Below, piece after piece: positions 8,876-17,745 of a DNA stretch of 64,000 nt. Each line of letters starts with the position of its first letter. Within the stretch, counting starts at the first letter, position 1. The position numbers and the translations under genes are program-made. The notes below the pieces were generated by a model, which made no database searches, was not told where the DNA came from, and saw nothing but the letters and a program-made list of their open reading frames with translations. Origin of the DNA: Microbacterium schleiferi (GTDB lineage Bacteria > Actinomycetota > Actinomycetes > Actinomycetales > Microbacteriaceae). The stretch covers positions 1-64,000 of the forward strand of contig NZ_JAJGNI010000004.1 in assembly GCF_020781975.1 (NCBI RefSeq), given 5' to 3'.

Positions 8876-10402
8876 GTGAGTTCGGATTCGGGAGCGTCGT
8901 CGCAGCCACGAACCACCACGATCCCGCTCACCAACGCCGCGCGGTGGCGAGCGTTTGCCGTCGCGGCATCCGTCGCGGCGATCACGATCCTCGACCTGTC
9001 GAAGGTCAATGTTGCGCTGCCCTCGATCGAGCATGCGCTGGGCGCTGGTTCCACAGAACTCCAGCTGATCGTCTCGGGCTACGTCCTGACCTTCGGTCTG
9101 TTCCTGGTCCCCATGGGGCGCCTGGGCGACCAGCGTTCCCGCCGCGCGCTGTTTCTGGTGGGCCTGATCCTGTTCACTCTCGCAAGCCTTGGGTGCGCGC
9201 TGGCTCCGAACATCGTGGTTCTCATGGTCTTCCGGTTGCTACAGGGTGTTGCTGCCGGCATCCAGATGCCGCAGGTCCTCGGCTTGATTCAGCAGATCTT
9301 TCGGGGGGCGGAGCGGGGGCGCGCGTTCGGTCTGTTCGGAGCAACGATCGGGCTCGCCACGGCATTCGGACCGACGCTCGGTGGGCTCATGATCGCCCTC
9401 GGCGGTCCGGATGACGGCTGGCGCTGGATCTTCTGGATGAACGTTCCGCTGGGAATCGCCGCGATCGCCGCGGCGGTCTGGGTGCTTCCGACCACTCGGA
9501 TCCACACCGGCCGCCGCATCGCTCTCGACCCGATCGGTGTGGTTCTGTTCGGCGTGACGGTGCTCGCCCTGATGTGGCCGTTCCTGTTCACCACGGGCTC
9601 ACCCGACGACGACCCACGGCGGTGGTGGTTGCTGACCGTCTTCGTCCTGTTCGCGGTCCTCTTCGTCGCCTGGGAACGGCGCTACGCTGCCCGCGGGCAC
9701 GCGCCACTGATCCCGTTCTCGCTCTTTCGCATCGCGTCCTATCGCAACGGCACCCTGCTCGCTACCTCGTACTTCGCGGCCCTCCCGGCCCTGTTCCTGC
9801 TGACCACCCTGTACCTGCAGACGGGGCTCGAGCTCGAGCCAGTTTTCGCCGGAATGGTCACCATCGGCTTCGCGCTACCGAGCGCCGTGGCCTCCTGGGT
9901 GGGCGGCAACCTCGTGACCCGCATCGGTCGCCCCTTGGTCGTTGGCGGACTCATCCTGGTCTTGGTTTCGGCGGTCGGTCTCGTGCTCGTCGCCGTCTTC
10001 GCGAGCCCGGAGCTGACCCCGTGGTTGATGGGAACCGTCATGATCCTCGGAGGCCTGGGTGGTGGGCTGGTGATCTCGCCGAACCAGACCCTCGCCCTTG
10101 CGGACGTGCCGGTGTCAGAAGGCGGTCTTGCGGGGTCGGTCGGCCAGCTCGGTCAACGAATCGGCACGGCGGTCGGGACGGCGGTAGCTCTTGCCCTGTT
10201 CTACGCCACGATCTATCGCGAAACAGGCAGCCGAGATTCGCTCGTCGTCTACCACGACGCCTATCTGATCGGGATGTCGTCGGTTGCCGTGTTCATCGCG
10301 CTGTCGTTCATCGTGTCGATCGTCGACCTTTCGCGGCGCCGGGCCGCAGCGCGCGATGCCGAATCCGACGAGTCCGACGAATATCGCGCCGGCCCCACCT
10401 GA
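8876..10402 (+). CDS. MFS multidrug exporter, DHA2 (14-TM) family
   Basis: 508 residues with about 14 hydrophobic segments. The DHA2 motif A GRLGDQRSRR lies between TM2 and TM3, and the motif C-like region GATIGLATAFGPTLGG in TM5 is typical of drug/H+ antiporters. A cytoplasmic tail rich in Asp, Glu and Arg ends the protein. Substrate cannot be inferred. The GTG start is 6 nt after TACGCT (8864-8869), so it is probably leaderless and independent of sbcC. A repeat array follows the stop codon. Confidence 0.9.
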   Translation: MSSDSGASSQPRTTTIPLTNAARWRAFAVAASVAAITILDLSKVNVALPSIEHALGAGSTELQLIVSGYVLTFGLFLVPMGRLGDQRSRRALFLVGLILFTLASLGCALAPNIVVLMVFRLLQGVAAGIQMPQVLGLIQQIFRGAERGRAFGLFGATIGLATAFGPTLGGLMIALGGPDDGWRWIFWMNVPLGIAAIAAAVWVLPTTRIHTGRRIALDPIGVVLFGVTVLALMWPFLFTTGSPDDDPRRWWLLTVFVLFAVLFVAWERRYAARGHAPLIPFSLFRIASYRNGTLLATSYFAALPALFLLTTLYLQTGLELEPVFAGMVTIGFALPSAVASWVGGNLVTRIGRPLVVGGLILVLVSAVGLVLVAVFASPELTPWLMGTVMILGGLGGGLVISPNQTLALADVPVSEGGLAGSVGQLGQRIGTAVGTAVALALFYATIYRETGSRDSLVVYHDAYLIGMSSVAVFIALSFIVSIVDLSRRRAAARDAESDESDEYRAGPT

Positions 10403-10410
10403 CCCGCCTT

Positions 10411-10525
10411 TCACGCGAGTTGTCCCTGCTTCAGCCCAGTTGTCCTTCCTCGCGCCGAGTTGTCCCTGCTTCAGCCCAGTTGTCCTTTCTCGCGCCGAGT
10501 TGTCCTTCGTTCAGCCGAGTTGTCC
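10411..10525. repeat. 20-bp tandem repeat array A (GAGTTGTCC core), 6 units
   Basis: Cores [G/C]AGTTGTCC start at 10417, 10437, 10457, 10477, 10497 and 10517, an exact 20-bp period. Units alternate between a CTGCTTCAGCC-type and a CTCGCGCC-type tail. The array fills the gap between two convergent genes. There are no spacers of CRISPR size, and single units do not form hairpins. Confidence 0.9.
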
Positions 10526-10536
10526 AGTCCGGGTAG

Positions 10537-11094
10537 CTACAGTCCGTAGTCGCTGCGCACGCGTTCCAAGAGCAGCACGCTGCAGGCATCCGTCGCCTCG
10601 CCCCAGTCGCTGAGGGCACCGTCCTGCGCGCGATCCGAGACCGCCTTGAGAACGCGAATGGGCACGTCGTACTGCTGCGCTACCCACACGTAGGCGTACA
10701 CCTCCATGTCGACGAGGGTTGCGCCGAGGTCACGGATGCCTGCGGCGACGTCTGCGTCGTCGACGAAGTGGTCGCCGGTCGCGATCGTGTGGCCGCTCCC
10801 GCCAAAGGAGAGCATCGCCGGCAGCGAGACGTGCTGCCCCACGACGTTGTCGAGGTCGGTGACGTCGTGCTGGATCGCGGCAGTGACTTCGTGCACGGTG
10901 GCCTCGACATCCTCGTGGATGGCACCGGCGGTTCCGACAACAACGATCTCGTCGTAGCTGCTGCGTTCGAGGGCGCGGGTCAGTGCATGAGTCGCCTGGA
11001 GCTTGCCGGGGCCCGTGACGAGACGGTCGAAACCCGGGAGATCGTCGGGAAAGGCAACGAGCTCGCGGTCGAGGGCAGCAACGAGAAGTCTCAT
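10537..11094 (-). CDS. Nucleosidase (MTA/SAH nucleosidase-like, PNP/UDP family)
   Basis: 185 residues. It has the phosphorylase-superfamily fold pattern: VAALDREL at the N-terminus, VVVGTAGAI, the ATGDHFV segment, LVDMEVYAYVWVA (substrate-binding Met-Glu) and a C-terminal SDRAQDGA acid motif. The likely reaction is cleavage of an N-glycosidic bond in a purine nucleoside or thionucleoside. It is shorter than canonical MtnN (about 230), so the exact substrate is open. CAAAAT lies 6 nt before the ATG, a weak version of the leaderless pattern seen in neighbours. Confidence 0.75.
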   Translation of the reverse strand: MRLLVAALDRELVAFPDDLPGFDRLVTGPGKLQATHALTRALERSSYDEIVVVGTAGAIHEDVEATVHEVTAAIQHDVTDLDNVVGQHVSLPAMLSFGGSGHTIATGDHFVDDADVAAGIRDLGATLVDMEVYAYVWVAQQYDVPIRVLKAVSDRAQDGALSDWGEATDACSVLLLERVRSDYGL

Positions 11095-11174
11095 GCCTTC
11101 ATTTTGCCCGGCGTCGTCAGGTGGAAGGGTTCGTGCTGAGCGGCGAAGATGGAGGCGACGACAGGAGGACGTGA

Positions 11175-11768
11175 GTGAAGTCTGTGGTGCTGGATACGCC
11201 CGACGGGATCGACGTGAGACTCGGCTGGGACCCGTCGATGAGCGAGCACGACCGGAAGCGGGTACTGGCCAAGGAACTCGTCGCCGCCAAGCTCAAGCTC
11301 GACCCGAAAGACGTCAGGGTCGAGCGCGAGGCTCCCGCGCAATTCGGGTTCCACACGCAGCTGTTCGCCAGCGTCGATGGAAAGGAGCTCTCGTTGCAGA
11401 TCCGCAATGCGAGCTTCCGCGCGGCAACCGTCGTGGCGCTGACCGATCGGCCGTACACGATCGGGCTCGACATCCGCGACCTGCATCCCGATGACGCAAC
11501 GATCCACGAGATGCAGCGTCACTCGCACCTGTTCGATGAGACCAACATCCTGAACCTCATCGACCACTGGACCCGCGTGCAGGCCGTGCGCGAAGCCGAC
11601 GGTCGCGGGGCGCGCGTCGTGCCGGATATGGTCAAACTCGACGCGACCCGGCAGCGCGGGTGGGTGCCTGACCGCAGGGCGCAGTACACGATCCTCGACC
11701 TCTCCCGCGACGGCTTCGTCGTGACGCTTGCCTTCGCTGACGCCGAAGACGCCCGCACGCCGGTGTGA
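11175..11768 (+). CDS. Degenerate 4'-phosphopantetheinyl-transferase-like protein
   Basis: 197 residues. The central part looks like a PPTase core: a beta strand, then TIGLDIRDLHP (like the GVDVE metal motif), then HWTRVQAVREADGRG (like WxxKEAxxKAxGxG), ending LDLSRDGFVVTLAFA (like GYVLALA). The catalytic positions differ. D99 is kept, but the Glu two residues on is R101 and the Lys-Glu pair is V135-Q136. It may therefore bind CoA or carrier protein without catalysing transfer. The start is set by GGAGG 6 nt before GTG. The fold assignment is my inference. Confidence 0.5.
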   Translation: MKSVVLDTPDGIDVRLGWDPSMSEHDRKRVLAKELVAAKLKLDPKDVRVEREAPAQFGFHTQLFASVDGKELSLQIRNASFRAATVVALTDRPYTIGLDIRDLHPDDATIHEMQRHSHLFDETNILNLIDHWTRVQAVREADGRGARVVPDMVKLDATRQRGWVPDRRAQYTILDLSRDGFVVTLAFADAEDARTPV

Positions 11769-11788
11769 CGCTGACCCCGTGAGACGGA

Positions 11789-13861
11789 TCAGGCGTCGGA
11801 TGCTGGGCTGAGCGCGGCATCCAGCTCGGCGAGCCAGGCTCTGGCGTTGCCATCCGATGGCGCGCGCCAGTCTCCGCGCGGCGAGAGGGACCCCGCCGGA
11901 GACACCTTGGGACCGTTCGGGATGGCAGACCGCTTGAACTGTGCGAACCCGAAGAAGCGCTGCAGGAATACCCGCAGCCAGCGCACGACGGTCTCGCGGT
12001 CGTACGCGTAGCGCTCATCGAGGGGGAATCCGGGGGGCCACGCGCCGGCGTCAGCATCTCGCCACGCCCGCTCGGCGAGGAAGGCGATCTTCGAGGGACG
12101 GATGCCGTAGCGCAGCACGTGGAAGAGGGTGAAGTCGTGCAGCGCGTAGGGTCCGATCCGATCCTGCGTCGATTGGATCTTGCCTTCCTCGTCGGCGGGA
12201 ACCAGCTCGGGGCTGATCTCGGTGTCGAGCACCGACTGCAGCACGGTGTTCGCTTCGGATGTGAGGGCAGCGGCTCCCTGATCCTCGCCGTGCGCGATGA
12301 CCCACCGGATGAGGTGCTGAATGAGGGTCTTGGGAACCCCGGTGTTCACGGCGTAGTGGCTCATGTGGTCGCCGACGCCGTAGGTCGCCCAGCCGAGCGC
12401 GAGCTCCGACATGTCGGAGGTTCCGATGACGATGCCGCCGTTCTGGTTCGCGAGACGGAACAGCAGATCGGTGCGCACCCCCGCCTGCACGTTCTCGAAC
12501 GTCACGTCGTAGATCGGCTGGCCCTGGCTGAACGCGTGTCCGATGCTACGGAGGATCTCGGATGCCGTGGCGCGGATGTCGATCGTCTCGATCGAGGCGC
12601 CGATCGCTGTCGCCAGGGCTACCGCGTTCGACTTCGTGTGGTCGCTGGTCGCGAAGCCGGGGAGGGTGTACGCCAGGATGTCGGAGCGCGGCCGCCCCAT
12701 CCTGTCCATTGCCCGTGCGACGACCAGCAGGGCGTGCGTCGAGTCCAGCCCGCCGCTGACGCCGATGACGGGTTTCGGGTCGCCGATCGCCCGCATCCGC
12801 TGCACGAGGCCCTCGACCTGGATGTTGAAAGCCTCGTAGCAGTCCTGGGCGAGGCGGGCGGGGTCGTCGGGCACGAACGGGAACCGATCGAGGTGCCGGC
12901 GAAGACCGATATCCGTGGCCGGCGGATCCAGGACGAACTCGATAGTGAGGAAGTCCTCTCCTCCGAGCGCGCCGCGGTTGTCGTCGAACGTCCCCTGACG
13001 GATCCGGTCTTGCCGCAGCCGATCGAGATCGACATCGGCGATGCTGCGGCGGGGGCCGTCGGGGAACCGTTCGGTCTCGGCCAGCAGGGTGCCGGCCTCG
13101 TAGATCATCGTCTGGCCGTCCCACGACACATCGTTGGTCGATTCGCCGAGGCCCGCTGCCGCGTAGACGTATGCGCTCAGGCACCGCAGCGACTGGGATT
13201 GCACGAGGATGCGGCGATCGTCGGCGCGCGCAATGGTGATCGGACTTCCCGAGAGGTTCGCGATCACGCTCGCGCCGGCCAGCGCTGCTCGGGACGACGG
13301 CGGGACGGGCACCCACATGTCCTCGCACACCTCGACGTGCAGGGTGAGGCCCTCGACATCGCGCGCCTCGAAGAGCAGGTTCGTGCCGATGACGGTCTCG
13401 AGCGCGCCGATCCGGATCGCCTCGCCCGACCACGCCTCGCCCGGTGCATACCAGCGCCGCTCGTAGAATTCGCGGTAGGTGGGCAGGTACGCCTTCGGCA
13501 CGACGCCGAGCACCTCACCACGGTGGATGACGACCGCGCAGTTGTAGAGCCGGTTGCGGTGGTGCAGCGGGGCGCCGACCACGAGCACGGGGAAGAGGTC
13601 GACGGATGCTGCCACGATCCGCTCGATCGCGCTGGCCACACCGTCCAAAAGCGCGTCCTGCATGACGAGGTCATCGATGGCGTAGCCCGACAGGCAGAGC
13701 TCGGGGAACACGGCGATAGCGACGGCATCCGCATCGCATTCGCGCGCTGCCGCGAGGACCGCTTCGGCGTTCGTGGCGGGGTCGGCTACCGCGACGGGGA
13801 TCGTGCACGCCGCGACGCGCGCGAACCCGTGACGGTAGGCGCTTTCGAACGGCAGGCTCAT
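11789..13861 (-). CDS. nadE: Glutamine-dependent NAD+ synthetase
   Basis: 690 residues, the long actinobacterial form. The N-terminal glutaminase (carbon-nitrogen hydrolase) has the E54-K123-C179 triad (FPELCLSG, VPKAYLP, VCEDMW). The C-terminal ATP-pyrophosphatase domain has the P-loop SGGLDST at 369-375. It converts nicotinic acid adenine dinucleotide, ATP and glutamine to NAD+. The ATG at 13861 is 7 nt after GGAGG; the frame open to 14002 upstream is not supported. Confidence 0.96.
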   Translation of the reverse strand: MSLPFESAYRHGFARVAACTIPVAVADPATNAEAVLAAARECDADAVAIAVFPELCLSGYAIDDLVMQDALLDGVASAIERIVAASVDLFPVLVVGAPLHHRNRLYNCAVVIHRGEVLGVVPKAYLPTYREFYERRWYAPGEAWSGEAIRIGALETVIGTNLLFEARDVEGLTLHVEVCEDMWVPVPPSSRAALAGASVIANLSGSPITIARADDRRILVQSQSLRCLSAYVYAAAGLGESTNDVSWDGQTMIYEAGTLLAETERFPDGPRRSIADVDLDRLRQDRIRQGTFDDNRGALGGEDFLTIEFVLDPPATDIGLRRHLDRFPFVPDDPARLAQDCYEAFNIQVEGLVQRMRAIGDPKPVIGVSGGLDSTHALLVVARAMDRMGRPRSDILAYTLPGFATSDHTKSNAVALATAIGASIETIDIRATASEILRSIGHAFSQGQPIYDVTFENVQAGVRTDLLFRLANQNGGIVIGTSDMSELALGWATYGVGDHMSHYAVNTGVPKTLIQHLIRWVIAHGEDQGAAALTSEANTVLQSVLDTEISPELVPADEEGKIQSTQDRIGPYALHDFTLFHVLRYGIRPSKIAFLAERAWRDADAGAWPPGFPLDERYAYDRETVVRWLRVFLQRFFGFAQFKRSAIPNGPKVSPAGSLSPRGDWRAPSDGNARAWLAELDAALSPASDA

Positions 13862-14055
13862 GCTCACGCCTCCAGTCTCGCACTTCGCGTGTGCGCACGC
13901 CGAGAAGTCCGAGACTGCATCGTGCCCGGGAGGCAGCGCGAAGCAGACGCAGGCTCGCGGGCACGATGCGGTCTCGTCGAGGTATCGGCGATAACCGCGC
14001 ATCCCGGCTGGGTCGTGTCGGATGCCCCGGCTATCGTCGGGAGCGGAAAGGCATC

Positions 14056-17000
14056 ATGCGATACATCGAGAGCGAGCGTCGGTTCGTCTGGAGTGCGAGC
14101 GACCTCAAGGCCGCCGCCGAGTGCGAGTTCGCCTGGGTGCGCGCCATCGACGCGAAGCTCGGTCGTATCGATCCGGTCGAGGATCCGGTAGATCTCACCC
14201 TGGAACGTGCCGGACGCTTGGGTGGCGTGCACGAACGCCGAACTCTCGAGGCTTACCGCGAACGCTTCGGCGGCGCGGTCGTCGAGATTCCCGAGACCGC
14301 CTCCTCGGATGCCGAAGCCCTTGCCCGTGCCGTCGCGCTCACCAACCAAGCACTGCTGTCGGCTGACGCGGTCGTGATCTATCAGGCCAGCTTCGCCGAC
14401 GACGAGTTCGTGGGCTTCGCGGACTTCCTTCTGCGGGATTCGGACGGGCGCTGGATCGTTCAGGACACGAAGCTCGCCCGTCACGCGCGTGTCACCGCCC
14501 TCATGCAGCTGGCGGCATACGTCGATCGCCTCGACCAGCTCGGAGTGCCCCGGGCGGACGAGGTCCAGCTGCTGCTCGGCGATGGATCGACCAGCACTCA
14601 CCGCGTCGACGACCTCCTTCCGGTCTATGCCCTGCGCCGCCAGCGGCTGCGTGCGCTTCTGGAAGACCGGCTCTCGGCATCCGTGCCGATCGCGTGGGAT
14701 GACCCGCGCGGCGAGCTTGGCGTCGTCGCGTGCGGCAGGTGCCCGACGTGCGAGATCGAGGTCGTCGCGACCCGGGATCTGCTGCTGGTAGCAGGCATCC
14801 GTCCCGTCCAGCGCGAGCGGATGCAGGCAGCCGGCGTCCGCACAATCGATGATCTGGTCGGCGCGAGCGCGACACCGGCGGGGATGAACCCCGATACCTT
14901 CGCGATGTTGCAGACCCAGGCGAGACTGCAGCTGCGAACGGCCGCCGGGGTGGGCGCCTTCGACTCGTCGGCCGCGGTGGATGCCGTACCCGGTGCCCCT
15001 GCCGCGCCACAGCCACCGCCGTTCGAGGTCGTCGCACCGGCTGCCCTGGCCGCTCTGCCGAGGCCCGACCACGGTGACCTGTTCTTCGACTTCGAGGGCG
15101 ACCCGCTCTACACCGAGTCGGTCGCTGGCGACGCGAGCGGGCGCGAACAGACGATCTCGTGGGGCTTGGATTATCTATTCGGCTGGGTCGATGACCGCGA
15201 ACAGTACAACGCGCTGTGGGCCCACTCCTTTGCCGACGAGCGCGCTGCCCTCGAGACCTTTCTCGACATGGTCGCGGTACGCCGGCGGGCCCACCCTGGG
15301 ATGCACATCTACCACTACGCGCCCTATGAGCCCACCCACCTGTTGCAAATGGCCGCGCGGTACGGCGTGCGTGAGGCGGAGGTCGACCGCCTGCTGCGCG
15401 ACGGCGTCTTCGTTGACCTTTACCCCGTGGTCAGGCGCGCCCTGCGGGTAGGGTCGCGGTCCTATTCGATCAAGAAGCTCGAGCCGCTCTACATGGGCGA
15501 CGAGGTCCGCACGAGTGACGTGCAGCGCGGCGATGACTCGATCGTGCGTTACGTCGAGGCGCGGGCGCTCGCCGAAGACGGTGACGCGGATGCCGCACAG
15601 CTCATCCTCGATGACATCGCCGACTACAACCGCTACGACTGCGTCTCGACCCGGCGCCTGCGTGACTGGCTCGTGGACCGCGCCCGCGAGACGGGTCGGC
15701 GCCCGGCAGCGAATCCGGAACCGAGCGAAACCGGCTATGAACCCTCGCCGCAGGCGACGACTCTGCTGCGCCTTGCCGGCGAGACGCCCGATGCTGCCGA
15801 CGCGCAGGCGCTGCGCCTGGCCGCCGCCGCGATCGACTATTACCCGCGTGAGGCGAAGTCGTTCTGGGCCACTCACTATCTGCGGCTTCGTGAGCCGATG
15901 TCTCTCTGGGAAGACACGCGAGACGTCATCGCGGTGGATCCGGCGCGTTCGCGCATCCGTGAGGACTGGCACAGGCCCGAGGGCTCCCGAGCCGATCGAC
16001 GCGTCGTCGAGGTGCGGGGTGAGCTCGCTCCCGGCACGCGACTGCGCCCCGGCGCGGATCCCTTCGCGATCTACGAACTGCCCGCGCCCTTCCCGTTCGA
16101 CGCTTCCCCGCGATGGATCCACGCCGATCATCGGGTCACCGTGATCGAGGAGCTCGAGGACGGCGTGGTCATCGAAGAGCGAGCGGTCGAAGGCTTCACA
16201 TGGCAGGAGCTGCCGATCGCGTTGACGCCCGCCGCCCCGCCCCGCGCCGCAAGCCAGCAGACCGCCATCGACGCGTGGGCGGCTGGGGTCATCGAGGCCC
16301 ATCCGGATCTCCCGAAGGACCCGGCATCCGACATTCTGCGGCGGCGCCCCGCTCGGTTGCTTGCGAGCGAACCGGTTGCAACCGCTGAGAACTCGGACGA
16401 CGTTGAGGCGCTCGTCGATGCCGTGCTGCGGCTCGACCACAGTGCGCTGTCGGTGCAGGGTCCGCCGGGTACCGGAAAGACCTACGTCGGTTCGCACGTG
16501 ATTCAGCGGCTCGTCACCGATCACGGGTTCCGCGTGGGAGTCGTCGCCCAATCGCACGCGGTGGTCGAGCACATGCTCGGTCGTGTCATTGCGGCGGGGG
16601 TGCCCGCTTCCCGCGTCGGCAAGGCGCCGAAGGACGCTGACGCCGAGGTGCCGTTCACAGTGATCCCCAAGAACGGCGTTGCGGCGTTCGCGGCCGAGAA
16701 CGCTGCAACGGGATTCGTCGTCGGCGGGACGGCGTGGGACTTCAGCCACGAAGGGCGGGTGCCGCGGGGGAGCCTCGACCTGCTCGTGATCGACGAGGCC
16801 GGTCAGTTTTCGCTCGCCTCGACGATCGCTGTCGCGCTCGCAGCGCCCCGGCTGCTGCTCATCGGCGACCCCCAGCAGCTTCCGCAGGTGAGTCAGGGGA
16901 CGCATCCGGAGCCGGTCGACACGTCGGCTCTCGGGTGGATCATGGACGGCGAAGACGTCATCCCGCCGAGCTTCGGGCGCTTCCTCGCGGCGTCGCGGCG

Positions 17001-17700
17001 GATGCATCCGGCGGTCACGGCCCCCGTCTCTGACCTGTCGTACCGTGGCGCGCTGCGCGCTCACCCCAGTACCGCGCTCCGGCGCCTCGAGGGTGTGGAA
17101 GGCGGCGTCATTCCTCTCCCGGTCCGTCATCACGGCCGGGCTACCCAGTCGCCTGAAGAGGCAGATGCCGTCGTCGCGCTCGTGCGCGATCTCGTCGGGC
17201 GCTCGTGGACGGATGTCGTTGTTGACGACAGCGACGGCTCGGCAACCAGCGCGACAACCCGGCCGCTGCAGGCTTCCGACATCATCGTCGTGACGCCCTA
17301 CAACGCGCAGCAGGTTCTCGTGGAGTCAGCGCTCTCGGCCGCAGGCTTTCCCGAGGTTCCGGTCGGGACGGTCGACCGCTTTCAGGGCCAGGAGGCGGCT
17401 GTCGCGATCGTGTCGCTCGCGGCATCCTCGGGTCGAGACGCGCCTCGAGGACTGGAGTTCCTGCTGCTGCGCAACCGCCTGAACGTCGCCATCTCGCGGG
17501 CGATGCACACCGCCTACATCGTCTACTCGCCGGGGCTGCTCGACGATCTTCCGCGCACGCCCGACGGAGTGGCCCGCCTCAGCGGATTCGCGCGCTTGGT
17601 CGGCGCCGTACCCGCCGAGCCGGGCAGAACGACGGATGCCGGTTCGGCGGTCCGTGCGATGAGTGCGGTGGTTCCCGGCGGGGATACCCCCGTCGGCTAG
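14056..17700 (+). CDS. TM0106-type RecB-like nuclease fused to SF1 (Dna2/Upf1-like) helicase
   Basis: 1214 residues. N-terminal part: a RecB-like nuclease region (GFADFLLRD then VQDTKLARHARVTALMQLAAY) with a CGRCPTC cysteine pair. Middle: an RNase-H-like exonuclease segment opening DLFFDFEGDP, with IYHYAPYEP and DYNRYDCVSTRRL. C-terminal: SF1 helicase with Walker A GPPGTGKT (802-809), DEAGQ (D913-E914), GDPQQLPQ and VDRFQGQEA. This matches the TM0106 family of predicted DNA repair nuclease-helicases, whose cellular role is little known. GGAAAGG precedes the ATG at 14056. The stop TAG is part of the corA -10. Confidence 0.9.
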   Translation: MRYIESERRFVWSASDLKAAAECEFAWVRAIDAKLGRIDPVEDPVDLTLERAGRLGGVHERRTLEAYRERFGGAVVEIPETASSDAEALARAVALTNQALLSADAVVIYQASFADDEFVGFADFLLRDSDGRWIVQDTKLARHARVTALMQLAAYVDRLDQLGVPRADEVQLLLGDGSTSTHRVDDLLPVYALRRQRLRALLEDRLSASVPIAWDDPRGELGVVACGRCPTCEIEVVATRDLLLVAGIRPVQRERMQAAGVRTIDDLVGASATPAGMNPDTFAMLQTQARLQLRTAAGVGAFDSSAAVDAVPGAPAAPQPPPFEVVAPAALAALPRPDHGDLFFDFEGDPLYTESVAGDASGREQTISWGLDYLFGWVDDREQYNALWAHSFADERAALETFLDMVAVRRRAHPGMHIYHYAPYEPTHLLQMAARYGVREAEVDRLLRDGVFVDLYPVVRRALRVGSRSYSIKKLEPLYMGDEVRTSDVQRGDDSIVRYVEARALAEDGDADAAQLILDDIADYNRYDCVSTRRLRDWLVDRARETGRRPAANPEPSETGYEPSPQATTLLRLAGETPDAADAQALRLAAAAIDYYPREAKSFWATHYLRLREPMSLWEDTRDVIAVDPARSRIREDWHRPEGSRADRRVVEVRGELAPGTRLRPGADPFAIYELPAPFPFDASPRWIHADHRVTVIEELEDGVVIEERAVEGFTWQELPIALTPAAPPRAASQQTAIDAWAAGVIEAHPDLPKDPASDILRRRPARLLASEPVATAENSDDVEALVDAVLRLDHSALSVQGPPGTGKTYVGSHVIQRLVTDHGFRVGVVAQSHAVVEHMLGRVIAAGVPASRVGKAPKDADAEVPFTVIPKNGVAAFAAENAATGFVVGGTAWDFSHEGRVPRGSLDLLVIDEAGQFSLASTIAVALAAPRLLLIGDPQQLPQVSQGTHPEPVDTSALGWIMDGEDVIPPSFGRFLAASRRMHPAVTAPVSDLSYRGALRAHPSTALRRLEGVEGGVIPLPVRHHGRATQSPEEADAVVALVRDLVGRSWTDVVVDDSDGSATSATTRPLQASDIIVVTPYNAQQVLVESALSAAGFPEVPVGTVDRFQGQEAAVAIVSLAASSGRDAPRGLEFLLLRNRLNVAISRAMHTAYIVYSPGLLDDLPRTPDGVARLSGFARLVGAVPAEPGRTTDAGSAVRAMSAVVPGGDTPVG

Positions 17701-17729
17701 TATCCGGCCGAGGCTCGCTCGCGCCTCGG
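17698..17729 (+). promoter_or_regulatory. corA promoter -10 on the upstream stop codon, plus leader hairpin
   Basis: TAGTAT (17698-17703) contains the stop codon of the nuclease-helicase gene and resembles a -10 element. Right after it, CCGAGGC (17708-17714) and GCCTCGG (17723-17729) form a perfect 7-bp stem at the expected 5' end of the corA mRNA. The stem could stabilise the transcript or weakly terminate read-through. It is too short to call a magnesium riboswitch. Confidence 0.45.
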
Positions 17730-17745
17730 ATCTCGGGAGTACATC

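Noticed and set aside
10411..10525. CRISPR array
   Set aside because: Units are contiguous 20-bp repeats without unique spacers, and no cas genes are in the window.
10284..10619. Open frames across the GAGTTGTCC array with repeated VVP/SCP residues
   Set aside because: The repetitive peptide is only the translation of a 20-bp DNA repeat; the period is not a multiple of three, so no stable protein repeat exists.
12119..14191. 690-codon open frame on the plus strand opposite nadE
   Set aside because: It is an antisense shadow: no domains, Arg/Asp/Gly-rich composition expected of GC-rich reverse reading, and nadE is fully supported on the other strand.
15175..17133. 652-codon minus-strand frame opposite the nuclease-helicase
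   Set aside because: The plus-strand protein has all motifs; this frame has none and is composed of reverse-complement codons.
17698..17745. Magnesium riboswitch before corA
   Set aside because: The leader is only about 40 nt with one 7-bp hairpin, far too small for an M-box or ykkC-type switch.
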